NCBI GenBank assembly: GCA_037380725.1
Contig: JARRRL010000070.1
Coordinates: 1-18,415, forward strand
DNA: 18,415 nucleotides
Direction: 5' to 3'
Source: JARRRL01 sp037380725
GTDB lineage: Bacteria > Pseudomonadota > Gammaproteobacteria > Pseudomonadales > JANQJO01
This document shows positions 6,778-13,992 of the stretch, piece after piece. The notes below the pieces were generated by a model. It did not search any database and was not told the origin of the DNA. It saw only the letters and a program-made list of their open reading frames with translations. Every line of letters starts with the position of its first letter. Within the stretch, counting starts at the first letter, position 1. Position numbers and translations under genes: made by a program.

Positions 6778-8533
6778 TGGACTCAACACGCCGCGTAATG
6801 ATCCACTGCTGGATAATGGACAGTACATTATTTGTTAACCAGTATAAAACCAATCCCGCAGGGAAAAATAAGAAAAACACCGTAAACACAATTGGCATCA
6901 GTTTCATGACTTTTGCTTGAGTGGGGTCCGGTGGCGCGGGATTCAATGATGTTTGTACAAACATGGAAACCCCCATCAATAAAGGCAAAACAAAATAGGG
7001 ATCCATGACGGATAAATCTTGAATCCAACCAAAAAAGGGCGCTTGCCTGAGTTCAACACTTTCCAACAGGGCCCAATACAATGCGATGAAAACCGGCATT
7101 TGCATTAACACCGGCAAACAGCCACCAAAAGGGTTTACTTTCTCTTTTTTATACAATTTGATCATTTCTTGGGACATGCGCTGACGATCCTGGCCACACT
7201 CTTCTTTCAAGCGCGCCAAATGGGGTTGCAACTTACGCATACGAGCCATGGACCGATAACTGATGGCGGAGGGCCATAAAAACAACGCTTTCACAAACAG
7301 CGTTAACAGGATAATGGCGACCCCCCAGTTACCCACATACGATTCAATAAACTTCAACAAACTCAATAAAGCTTTTGAGATCATAAATAAAAAGCCGTAA
7401 TCCACCGCAAGATTAAGGCCATCTGCGATTTCCGACAAATCTTTCTCAATTTTTGGTCCTGCATAAAGTCGAGACGAGAAATGAATCGTTTCACCCGGAT
7501 TAACCGTAGTGGGTACAGCCTCTGTATAACTGATCGCATAGCCTTGAGTGGTTTTCCGACCCACCACATTGAGCGGTGTGGCCACATCGGGAATCCAAGC
7601 AGAGAGAAAATAATGCTGAACCCAGGCAATCCAACCGCCAGTATGATTCGTTTGAAAGCCTTCCTCCAAGTCATCAAACTTCAACTTGTTGTAACGCTTC
7701 TCTGGACTCCAATAAGCCGCTCCATTAAACGTGGGTAAACCAAATCCACCTTTCATCTCACTGGGATCTCGACTCCCATCGCGGTGAATTTGAGCAAAAA
7801 ATCGTCCACGCCATGGGGAATCCGATAAATTCGTAACCTGTGTATCCAATCGAATGACGTAACTGTTACGCTCAAATTGATATGTTTTCGTGACGCGTAA
7901 ACGCTCATTTTCAAAAGTCAGTGGAAAACGAAGCGTATCGCTTTCTTGGAATTGAGCAGTCTGCTGATCACTGTGGTAAATCGGGCGTCCCTTCTGACCG
8001 AGATCCAAACCTGAGTCACTTAAAATACCACTCTGCGCCTTATAGAATGGATGCTGAGTCGATAAGAGAGTGAACGGGTTCGGTGATCCTTGCGTATCGG
8101 GAAATAGCGGGAACTTAACAACGACAATATCACCACCCAACGGATCAATTTGCACCGACAGCGTAGAGGTTGTAACGGTGAACAGTTTAGTTTGGTCTGA
8201 TTCCGTTTTCATCGGCTCGTTGATTGCGTGAGGCCCCGGCTTAACCTCAACAAGCGGTGGTAGTGCGTCATCTGCTGCGTCAGGCTGCATCACATTCGCG
8301 CTGAAATCATTTTGAACGGAGCTCGATGGTGCAGCCGATGACGACGCCATCGGCTCGCTGTCTGAATCAGTGGCGGAAGGAGGAACTATCGCTTGAACCG
8401 ATGGAGCCGAAGTCGCATTTGCGAGCGGATCTGTAGCGCCACCATAATCGGCTTGCCAACGCAGTAACAATAGGTAGCCCGTTACAGCAAGGGCAACAAT
8501 GAGCAGAAGCCGAATGACTCCAAGACGATCCAT
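6770..8533 (-). CDS. yidC: Membrane protein insertase YidC
   Basis: YidC inserts and folds inner-membrane proteins, alone or with SecYEG. The ATG at 8533 is preceded by AAAAGGTG about 8 nt upstream and gives 587 aa. An upstream frame extension to 8593 does not fit the family. An N-terminal transmembrane helix (about residues 6-24, LGVIRLLLIVALAVTGYLL) is followed by an Ala/Ser/Pro/Asp-rich periplasmic linker and the large beta-sandwich periplasmic domain. The conserved insertase domain occupies roughly the last 200 residues: NWGVAIILLTLFVKALFLW with the hydrophilic-groove arginine (SYRSMARMR), a coiled cytoplasmic hairpin, KVNPFGGCLPVLMQMPVFIALYW, two further membrane spans and the final LYWLTNNVLSIIQQW. 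A basic C-terminal tail is short. The gene precedes mnmE as usual. Confidence 0.97.
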   Translation of the reverse strand: MDRLGVIRLLLIVALAVTGYLLLLRWQADYGGATDPLANATSAPSVQAIVPPSATDSDSEPMASSSAAPSSSVQNDFSANVMQPDAADDALPPLVEVKPGPHAINEPMKTESDQTKLFTVTTSTLSVQIDPLGGDIVVVKFPLFPDTQGSPNPFTLLSTQHPFYKAQSGILSDSGLDLGQKGRPIYHSDQQTAQFQESDTLRFPLTFENERLRVTKTYQFERNSYVIRLDTQVTNLSDSPWRGRFFAQIHRDGSRDPSEMKGGFGLPTFNGAAYWSPEKRYNKLKFDDLEEGFQTNHTGGWIAWVQHYFLSAWIPDVATPLNVVGRKTTQGYAISYTEAVPTTVNPGETIHFSSRLYAGPKIEKDLSEIADGLNLAVDYGFLFMISKALLSLLKFIESYVGNWGVAIILLTLFVKALFLWPSAISYRSMARMRKLQPHLARLKEECGQDRQRMSQEMIKLYKKEKVNPFGGCLPVLMQMPVFIALYWALLESVELRQAPFFGWIQDLSVMDPYFVLPLLMGVSMFVQTSLNPAPPDPTQAKVMKLMPIVFTVFFLFFPAGLVLYWLTNNVLSIIQQWIITRRVESSA

Positions 8534-8721
8534 AGGTAGTACACCTTTTGTCATCGAGCAACATGCTCCCCACAACGCTGAGAACTGAACCAAGGATTAC
8601 GGGGCATGGCGCTCAAAATGAAAATCTGACACCGCTTTTCATTGCTGGGCAGTTGAGCACCCAAACTGTGATTCTTCCACTTGCTGAAACATCCACTTGC
8701 CGAAACAATTGTGAAAGCCTC

Positions 8722-8964
8722 TCACGGGACATGACCTTGATCAAACTGATTTTCAGGCGCTGAAGTAAGCGTTGGCCTGGATCGATCTGTTGACGGGTGC
8801 TTGAAACGACGAACCACTTTCAACCACAATTGAATTGTGTTATTTCGTTCATCCGTTTGCCACAAGGTATCTTTTATTGGCCGTCGCGCAATGAACACAA
8901 AGTCAGCTGAGACAGTTTTTTGGTAAACCTCACACTTCAATACCATAGGGTCTACAGGATTCAA
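8722..8964 (-). CDS. Candidate strongly diverged or broken RNase P protein component
   Basis: In this conserved cluster rnpA normally sits directly downstream of rpmH and encodes the basic protein subunit of RNase P (tRNA 5' maturation). The only frame here that recalls it is an 80-aa one from TTG 8964. Residues LNPVDPMVLKCEV...KTVSADFVFIARR resemble the family's opening (LxPxxFxxV...FxxxAR). LWLKVVRRFKHPSTDRSR aligns without gaps to the RLGLVVSKK...RNR region, but the RNR signature reads RSR and the glycine is lost. It stops at a TGA, well short of the usual 110-130 aa. Another minus-strand frame is open at 8613-8820, and yet another upstream has a VSVFPTDR segment. This would fit frameshifts relative to an ancestral gene, but the alternative pieces are not clearly RnpA. 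It may be a pseudogene, a sequencing or assembly error, or an extremely divergent gene. Confidence 0.35.
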   Translation of the reverse strand: MNPVDPMVLKCEVYQKTVSADFVFIARRPIKDTLWQTDERNNTIQLWLKVVRRFKHPSTDRSRPTLTSAPENQFDQGHVP

Positions 8965-9029
8965 TTGACCAATCCCATCGATGAGCGATCAGTAGGAAAA
9001 ACAGAAACTGTGCGCCTATCACAGATAAG

Positions 9030-9164
9030 CTACGCAGACAACCGTTTTCTACCTTTAGCTCTTCGACGTTTGATCACTAATCGGCCATTTTTGGTCGCCA
9101 TTCTGGCCCGAAACCCATGGGTTCGTTTTCGTTTTAGTGTACTGGGTTGGAAGGTACGCTTCAT
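9030..9164 (-). CDS. rpmH: 50S ribosomal protein L34
   Basis: A 44-aa, very basic protein of the large ribosomal subunit, the usual length for the family. Its sequence begins MKRTFQPSTLKRKRTHGFR, continues with ARMATKNGR and RRRAKGR, and ends RLSA, an almost canonical L34. The ATG at 9162-9164 is preceded by GGAGAG about 6 nt away. The stop is TAG at 9030-9032. A good sigma-70-type promoter lies just upstream (9201-9229). It is the first gene of the leftward block and is divergent from dnaA, as at most gammaproteobacterial origins. One small difference from the common sequence is TL where SKV or SVL is frequent at residues 9-10. Confidence 0.97.
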   Translation of the reverse strand: MKRTFQPSTLKRKRTHGFRARMATKNGRLVIKRRRAKGRKRLSA

Positions 9165-9200
9165 AAGGGCTCTCCAAGGAGTGGAACTCAACGGGCGAAC

Positions 9201-9229
9201 ATTCTATTCAAAACTCGGCTTAAAGGCAA
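9201..9229 (-). promoter_or_regulatory. Sigma-70-type promoter of rpmH
   Basis: On the minus strand TTGCCT (plus-strand 9224-9229) is followed after exactly 17 bases by TAGAAT (9201-9206). That matches the -35 consensus at 4 of 6 positions and the -10 consensus at 5 of 6. Transcription would start near 9195, leaving a leader of about 30 nt before rpmH. A strong promoter is expected here because L34 and the genes behind it are highly expressed. Confidence 0.75.
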
Positions 9230-9284
9230 TCACCTTGTTAAAAGATCATCATAAGTTGTGATCACTTATAGACTGACTCATCGG

Positions 9285-9300
9285 TGCCTCGATAGAGGCA
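9285..9300. repeat. Short hairpin TGCCTC-GATA-GAGGCA at the left edge of the AT-rich region
   Basis: A perfect 6-bp stem with a 4-base loop immediately precedes the AT-rich stretch at about 9302-9360. It lies upstream of the rpmH promoter. It could mark the boundary of the unwinding region or be an operator. The T-rich run a few bases further on would be on the plus-strand side, so a weak terminator for plus-strand transcription is also possible, but no gene lies upstream on that strand. Confidence 0.45.
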
Positions 9301-9371
9301 AAGAAGATTAATAACAAATTAATTTTTTATTTAAAAGATATGTTGTTGTTATTATAGTGTGAGCCATTTTC

Positions 9372-9380
9372 TGTGTATAA
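9372..9380 (-). promoter_or_regulatory. DnaA box (TTATACACA on the minus strand)
   Basis: TGTGTATAA on the plus strand is the complement of TTATACACA, a perfect match to the TTATNCACA consensus. It lies directly beside the AT-rich stretch and about 310 bases upstream of dnaA, as expected for an initiator box next to the unwinding element. Confidence 0.75.
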
Positions 9381-9512
9381 CATCTAAATACCCTTTAAAA
9401 ACAATACTATGGACTATAGTGCAACCCTGTGTTTTGGCGGCTGCCACCTGCCTTAAGCTTGAAGGCGTTCCGTTGAGTCCTTGTTACGGTTGCGCGTTAG
9501 AAGTGCGGTTGT

Positions 9513-9521
9513 TTATTCACA
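9513..9521 (+). promoter_or_regulatory. DnaA box (TTATTCACA)
   Basis: A perfect match to TTATNCACA on the plus strand, 170 bases upstream of the dnaA start and in the opposite orientation to the box at 9372-9380. It may act in origin function, in dnaA autoregulation, or in both. Confidence 0.7.
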
Positions 9522-9690
9522 GTTTCACGGTAAAGTCTAAAAAAGTCATAAATCCAGTTTAGTCAGAACGCTGAGCTTGCTGTTGAGTGGGTTCGCGTTT
9601 TCTAGTCTTCTGTGTGTCTGCCTGACAGGGTGCAAAAACAGTCAGTGCTGATTGTGTGGGTGCTGTCGATTTCAGTTACGGAGTTAAGTT

Positions 9691-11184
9691 GTGTCGGTGA
9701 GTTCTGTTTGGTCTCAATGTTTGGATACCCTTCAAAAGGAGTTGCCTGCGCAGCAGTACAATACGTGGATTCGTCCGTTACAGGCGGAATTTTTATCCAA
9801 TGAAGTTCGACTTTTGGCGCCGAATCGCTTCGTGCTGGATTGGGTTTATGAACGGTATTTTGATCGTATTCGCACTCTCATGACCACAACGAGTGATGGT
9901 ATGGCCGGCATGATCACGGTATCGTTGGCGATAGGCAGTCGCCCGCAGGCTGTACGTCAGATTACTACCCGATCCGAAGAGAATGAGGAGGTGCTTGCGA
10001 CAGCATCGCATCCGTCGTTACAAACGACGATGAACAAGATGATGACGGAAACGGAAGTGGCGCATGTGGGAGCATCTGCGGAGAGCAATAACTCGATTGT
10101 GCGACGAGGTGTTGAACCCGCGTCGGGACCTCGGCAGGTGGATTTGGGGGGGACAACACAACACAAATCGAATTTAAATCGGAGTTTTACTTTCGATAAC
10201 TTTGTGGAAGGTAAGTCTAACCAGCTGGCGCGAGCCGCCGCGATTCAAGTGTCTGAAAACCCAGGTGGCGCGTATAATCCCCTTTTCCTCTATGGTGGTG
10301 TGGGCTTGGGGAAAACGCATTTGATGCACGCAGTAGGGAATTATTTGTTCAGCCAGAATCGAAATGCCAAAATATTGTATTTGCATTCGGAACGGTTTGT
10401 TGCCGATATGGTGAAAGCCTTACAAATTAATGCGATTACCGAATTCAAACGTTTTTACCGTTCGGTGGACGCACTCTTAATCGATGATATTCAGTTTTTT
10501 GCGGGGAAAGAACGCTCACAAGAAGAATTTTTTCATACCTTCAATGCCTTACTGGAAGGCGGACAGCAGATGATTTTAACCTGTGACCGCTATCCGAAGG
10601 AAATCCACGGTGTTGAAGAACGCTTGAAGTCACGATTTGGATGGGGATTGACGGTGGCTGTGGATCCACCGGAGTTGGAAACACGCGTAGCTATTTTGAT
10701 GAAAAAAGCGGAAGAGACTAACATCGATTTACCACCGGAGTCTGCGTTTTTCATTGCACAAAAAATTCGTTCTAATGTGCGTGAATTAGAAGGTGCTTTA
10801 AAACGCGTCATTGCGAATTCGCATTTTACAGGACGTGCCATTACGCTGGAGTTTGTGCGTGAGTCCTTGAAAGATCTGCTCGCGGTGCAGGACCGACAGA
10901 TCAGCATTGAAAATATACAAAAAACCGTGGCGGAATATTTTAAAATTAAAATCGCTGACTTGCATTCTAAGCGTCGAAGTCGTTCCGTGGCCCGACCTCG
11001 ACAAATCGCCATGGCCTTAGCGAAAGAATTGACGAATCACAGTTTGCCAGAGATCGGTGACGCGTTCGGTGGGCGTGATCACACAACGGTCTTGCATGCG
11101 TGCCGTAAAATTGCTGAACTGCGTGTTGGGGATAGAGATGTTGACGAAGATTACACTAATTTATCACGATTATTAACAGCTTAA
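9691..11184 (+). CDS. dnaA: Chromosomal replication initiator protein DnaA
   Basis: DnaA-ATP oligomerises on DnaA boxes, melts oriC and loads the replicative helicase. The 497-aa product has domain I (SVWSQCLDTLQKELPAQQYNTWI, residues 5-27), a variable Ser/Thr-rich linker (about 90-165), and the AAA+ domain from about 165 with Walker A GGVGLGKTH (202-210), Walker B LLIDDIQFF and a sensor/arginine-finger region. The C-terminal DNA-binding domain carries the signature GDAFGGRDHTTVLHACRKI. The GTG start at 9691 is preceded by GGAG 7 nt away, and the upstream frame gives no better choice. It heads the dnaA-dnaN-recF-gyrB block and has a DnaA box upstream, which fits autoregulation. Confidence 0.98.
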   Translation: MSVSSVWSQCLDTLQKELPAQQYNTWIRPLQAEFLSNEVRLLAPNRFVLDWVYERYFDRIRTLMTTTSDGMAGMITVSLAIGSRPQAVRQITTRSEENEEVLATASHPSLQTTMNKMMTETEVAHVGASAESNNSIVRRGVEPASGPRQVDLGGTTQHKSNLNRSFTFDNFVEGKSNQLARAAAIQVSENPGGAYNPLFLYGGVGLGKTHLMHAVGNYLFSQNRNAKILYLHSERFVADMVKALQINAITEFKRFYRSVDALLIDDIQFFAGKERSQEEFFHTFNALLEGGQQMILTCDRYPKEIHGVEERLKSRFGWGLTVAVDPPELETRVAILMKKAEETNIDLPPESAFFIAQKIRSNVRELEGALKRVIANSHFTGRAITLEFVRESLKDLLAVQDRQISIENIQKTVAEYFKIKIADLHSKRRSRSVARPRQIAMALAKELTNHSLPEIGDAFGGRDHTTVLHACRKIAELRVGDRDVDEDYTNLSRLLTA

Positions 11185-11294
11185 ACAATTTGGATCCGCT
11201 TAAGTTACACCGATTTCCATCGGGTATGACGAGCGCATGGTTCTGGATGATCAGTTTTGGGTAAAGTCATTCTCTGTATTAAAGATGAGGCAGG
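11185..11294. other. dnaA-dnaN intergenic region
   Basis: These 110 bases contain a short hairpin, CCGAT/ATCGG with a 4-base loop (11210-11223), but no T tract follows, so it is not a convincing terminator. I see no DnaA box. A GAGG at 11287-11290 serves dnaN. Confidence 0.4.
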
Positions 11295-12413
11295 GTGCGC
11301 GTGGAGATTCTTGTTGATAAAGACGATTGGGTAGGAGCGTTGCAAACGACTTCAGGTATTGTGGAGCGCAAACACACCAAACCAATCCTAGCCAATGTCT
11401 TGATTACCGTTGAGCCGTCAGGTGGACTCCATTTAACGGCAACTGATCAAGGCATTGAGCTGTGTTGTGATGTTGTGGGCGAGGTATTGGATCCAGGTGC
11501 AGGACAGGCTACTATCCCCACGAAGAAGTGTTTGGATATATGTCGTTCTTTTCCGGATGGCACACCAATCAAATTGCGGATCGATGGTGGTAGAGCAATC
11601 ATCAGCGCGCAACGCAGCAGGTTTACTCTGTCAACATTGCCGGCGGAAGAGTTCCCGATTTTTGGCGGTGGTTCGATTACAAAGACTGTGAATATTCCAA
11701 GTGAGTTATTGAAAGGACTCATCAGTAAAACCGCCTTTGCTATGGCACAACAGGATGTCCGGTTTTATTTGAACGGTTTACTATTGGATGTGAATTCGGA
11801 TCGTGTAACCTTGGTTGGCGCAGACGGTCATCGTATGGCTGTGGTGGGAGCATTGGTTCCCGATTTACCTGCTGATCACGCTTTTAAAGTCATTATTCCC
11901 CGCAAAGCGGTATTGGAAATGCAACGTTTGTTACCCACAACGGGTATGGTAAGTGTGGGTGCTACCGATAAATTTCTTAGGCTTACAACGGATAATTTCT
12001 TATTTTTATGTCGATTGGTTGATGGTCGTTTTCCGGATTATCAACGCATCATACCAAGTGGCAGCGAACTCGAATTTGTTGTTAACCGCAGCGAACTCAA
12101 ATCGGCTTTAACTCGGATTGCTATTATTTCTCACGACAAACAAAAAGGTGTACGTTTTTACATTGAGCAAGGCTTATTACGACTGCGTGTCCATAACCCG
12201 GATCAGGAAGAGGCATTTGAGGAGTTGGAAGTGGATTATTCGGGAGAGGCCACTGAGATTGGTTTTAATTTTTCCTATTTGCTTGATGTGCTTCAGGTGT
12301 TATCAGAGGAAGATATTCGATTTACAGTTTCTGGTGGTGACCATCCGAGCACTGTGATCCAAGCCGATGACGATGATTCGGCGCGTTTTGTTGTGATGCC
12401 AATGCGCTATTAA
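11295..12413 (+). CDS. dnaN: DNA polymerase III beta sliding clamp
   Basis: DnaN is the ring-shaped processivity clamp of the replicative polymerase and a hub for repair proteins. The 372-aa product has the usual length (E. coli 366) and the three repeated clamp domains. Recognisable segments are KPILANVLI, the TDQGIEL strand, PAEEFP, FAMAQQDVRFYLNGL, VGADGHRMAV, DGRFPDYQRIIP and the C-terminal VMPMRY that helps form the peptide-binding pocket. The start is either GTG 11295 or GTG 11301: GAGG at 11287-11290 is 4 nt from the first and 10 from the second. It follows dnaA, and a long inverted repeat begins 5 nt after its stop. Confidence 0.97.
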   Translation: MRVEILVDKDDWVGALQTTSGIVERKHTKPILANVLITVEPSGGLHLTATDQGIELCCDVVGEVLDPGAGQATIPTKKCLDICRSFPDGTPIKLRIDGGRAIISAQRSRFTLSTLPAEEFPIFGGGSITKTVNIPSELLKGLISKTAFAMAQQDVRFYLNGLLLDVNSDRVTLVGADGHRMAVVGALVPDLPADHAFKVIIPRKAVLEMQRLLPTTGMVSVGATDKFLRLTTDNFLFLCRLVDGRFPDYQRIIPSGSELEFVVNRSELKSALTRIAIISHDKQKGVRFYIEQGLLRLRVHNPDQEEAFEELEVDYSGEATEIGFNFSYLLDVLQVLSEEDIRFTVSGGDHPSTVIQADDDDSARFVVMPMRY

Positions 12414-12417
12414 TCTT

Positions 12418-12474
12418 TCATGCTGTTTGATTTCATTGTGCCGTTACTACGTGCTATGAAATCAAACAGCATGA
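12418..12474. terminator. 19-bp perfect inverted repeat between dnaN and recF (possible terminator or processing hairpin)
   Basis: Positions 12418-12436 and 12456-12474 are perfect reverse complements (the core arm reads CATGCTGTTTGATTTCAT) around a 19-base loop. It begins 5 bases after the dnaN stop. A T-rich stretch follows after about 10 bases (12480-12499, with TTTTAT and CACTTTTTG), so it could end dnaN transcription, although the U tract is not immediately adjacent. Alternatives are an RNase III processing site or a remnant of a small palindromic mobile element. Confidence 0.55.
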
Positions 12475-12513
12475 GCGTATTTAATTTTATCACTTTTTGT
12501 GTGCTATTCCCTT

Positions 12514-13671
12514 ATGCTCACAACGGTTTCCATTCACAATGTTCGCAACATCGAAAGCTTTTCTGAAAAGTGTGAAACTTATTTTAATTGGTTTGTGGGC
12601 GAGAATGGTTCCGGCAAAACCAGCATACTTGAAGCAATAGGTCTTTTGTTAACATCTAAATCTTTTCGTTCCTGTTCGATTAAAGAATATCTTCGTCACG
12701 GTTGCAATGAAATGCTGATCACTGGCCAACTGTCCAAGGATGTGTCTTGCAATGGTAAGGATATGGATATGGGCATGGATAGCCATTTGGTAGATCATCA
12801 CATTGGGTTAAAGCGCCATGTGAGCGACGGAACGATTCTGAATTTCAATGGAGATCGTGTTGCGACCAGTTGCTTTCTTGCAGGCATACCACCGGTTCAA
12901 ATTTTGGCTCCAGATGCCACAAACACCATTACGGCTGGTTCTCAAAGTCGGCGTAAATTTATAGATTGGGGAGTGTTTCACGTGAAACATTCTTATCTTG
13001 AAGATTGGCGTAGTTTTAATCGTATCTTGAAACAACGTAATGCTGCATTAAAAGTATACCCACCTGATCTGAGAATGTTGAAATCAATCAACATTGAGTA
13101 TATCCGATTAGCACATCAAGTCTCAGAAGCTAGGCGATCCTATTGGGATAATTTCTGTGCCTTTATTAACGAGACAAGGTGTTTAAGTAAATTAAATTTG
13201 ATATTGAAAATGGATTCTGCCGATATTGACGTTTCCCAGTTAGGGATGCGATATCTGCAAGGCTGGAATGAAGACTTATCTTTAAAAGATGCGCTTTATA
13301 AAGCGCAAGACATGGATTTGAAATATAAAACAAGCCAATGTGGTCCGCACCGTGCTGGCTTTGAGCTGAAGATAAAGGGATTTGATGTCGCAAAATGTTT
13401 ATCAAGAGGGCAAATTAAGATCATTCTATATTGGTTGAAATTGTGTCAATCACAACATTTGAGCCAGATTGCTGGACAGAAAACCATTTTTCTGGTCGAT
13501 GACATTGCTTCAGAACTGGATGTCAAAAGACGTGAAAGAATATATGAATTAATGTTTCAAACGTGTTCGCAGGTGTTTGGTACAGGAATAGAGCTTGATG
13601 CGGTTCTGAGCTCTGTTTGTCGAAACCAGGATATTCGAATGTTTCACGTGAAACATGGTCAGATTCGATAG
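12514..13671 (+). CDS. recF: DNA replication and repair protein RecF
   Basis: RecF is an SMC/ABC-like ATPase that helps RecO and RecR load RecA at gaps and supports recovery of stalled forks. The 385-aa product (from ATG 12514) shows Walker A GENGSGKT (29-36), the RecF segment RRKFIDWGVFHVKH, LKQRNAAL, the signature LSRGQIK and Walker B FLVDDIASELD. GTG at 12499 would add 5 residues. Neither start has a good Shine-Dalgarno sequence. Two conserved FHV motifs, V154-H159 and M376-H381, are encoded by perfect parS palindromes. The gene looks more AT-rich and more diverged than dnaA or gyrB; for example, a Met/Asp-rich stretch occurs around residue 85. It is separated from dnaN by a long inverted repeat, so it may have its own transcript. 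Confidence 0.95.
   Translation: MLTTVSIHNVRNIESFSEKCETYFNWFVGENGSGKTSILEAIGLLLTSKSFRSCSIKEYLRHGCNEMLITGQLSKDVSCNGKDMDMGMDSHLVDHHIGLKRHVSDGTILNFNGDRVATSCFLAGIPPVQILAPDATNTITAGSQSRRKFIDWGVFHVKHSYLEDWRSFNRILKQRNAALKVYPPDLRMLKSINIEYIRLAHQVSEARRSYWDNFCAFINETRCLSKLNLILKMDSADIDVSQLGMRYLQGWNEDLSLKDALYKAQDMDLKYKTSQCGPHRAGFELKIKGFDVAKCLSRGQIKIILYWLKLCQSQHLSQIAGQKTIFLVDDIASELDVKRRERIYELMFQTCSQVFGTGIELDAVLSSVCRNQDIRMFHVKHGQIR
12974..12989. promoter_or_regulatory. parS: parS centromere site 1 (within recF)
   Basis: TGTTTCACGTGAAACA is the perfect 16-bp parS consensus bound by ParB, whose gene lies in this window. It is a full palindrome and sits inside the codons for VFHVKH of RecF. It lies about 3.5 kb from the proposed oriC. 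Confidence 0.95.
13640..13655. promoter_or_regulatory. parS: parS centromere site 2 (3' end of recF)
   Basis: A second perfect TGTTTCACGTGAAACA, 666 bases from the first and 14 bases before the recF stop codon. It encodes MFHVKH, five codons from the RecF C terminus, a position where RecF commonly has an MFxVE/H-type motif. Paired parS sites near oriC are expected ParB nucleation points. Confidence 0.95.
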
Positions 13672-13873
13672 AGCACAGCATGATCGAGGTGATGATTGAA
13701 GCGCGAACAGGACTGAGGCGTGGTGATCGATCTCACTTTAAGTTTTAAAGCGCAAGCGCTCGGATACTGCCTCAGGATTTAACGCTTGCTGGCCCACTGA
13801 TATCGTTTACCGTTACAAAGAAAGTCGGTCTTAGAGAGAGATATGAGATATGAATTTTTAAAAGGAAAAGAAA

Positions 13874-13948
13874 GTGGATAAATTGTTTGGTGATGCCGCT
13901 GTTTATTTGAATACGTTATGCAGAACCCTGTACACCATAACATGTTAA
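13874..13948 (+). CDS. Possible 24-aa leader peptide upstream of gyrB
   Basis: GTG at 13874 is preceded by AAGGA with a 7-nt spacer, an unusually good ribosome binding site for this window. The frame encodes 24 residues (starting MDKLFGDAAVYL, ending TLYTITC) to a TAA. I know no family it belongs to. It lies 81 bases upstream of gyrB, so it could be a leader ORF. By length alone it could equally be chance. Confidence 0.22.
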   Translation: MDKLFGDAAVYLNTLCRTLYTITC

Positions 13949-13976
13949 AATAAGCCGTATTGAAAAAGAGTTTACG

Positions 13977-13992
13977 TGATACTTTCGTATCA
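13977..13992. promoter_or_regulatory. 6-bp inverted repeat upstream of gyrB
   Basis: TGATAC and GTATCA flank a 4-base TTTC loop, 37 bases before the gyrB ATG. It could be an operator overlapping the promoter or a small leader hairpin. No T tract follows closely enough to call a terminator. Confidence 0.3.

Larger units (their letters stand above)
9231..9690. other. oriC: Probable chromosomal replication origin (oriC) and dnaA upstream region
   Basis: This is the divergent rpmH/dnaA interval, the site of oriC in pseudomonads. It contains an inverted repeat ATAAGT/ACTTAT (9251-9269) around the palindrome GTGATCAC, a 6-bp stem with a GATA loop (9285-9300), an AT-rich stretch of about 55 bases (about 9302-9360) suitable as a DNA-unwinding element, and two consensus DnaA boxes (9372-9380 and 9513-9521). 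No protein-coding frame here is convincing. Only two GATC sites occur (9244 and 9261 areas), so dense Dam-type clustering as in E. coli oriC is absent. Identification rests on position plus these elements; a GC-skew switch could not be computed here. Confidence 0.7.

Noticed and set aside
8613..8820. Open minus-strand frame overlapping the rnpA candidate as a separate gene
   Set aside because: No start with a ribosome binding site, no recognisable family, and overlap with the candidate; kept only as a possible shifted piece of the same decayed gene.
8920..9261. 113-codon plus-strand ORF
   Set aside because: It is antisense to rpmH and its promoter, and the minus-strand L34 gene explains the sequence completely.
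11210..11223. Hairpin after dnaA as an intrinsic terminator
   Set aside because: Only a 5-bp stem and no T tract follows.
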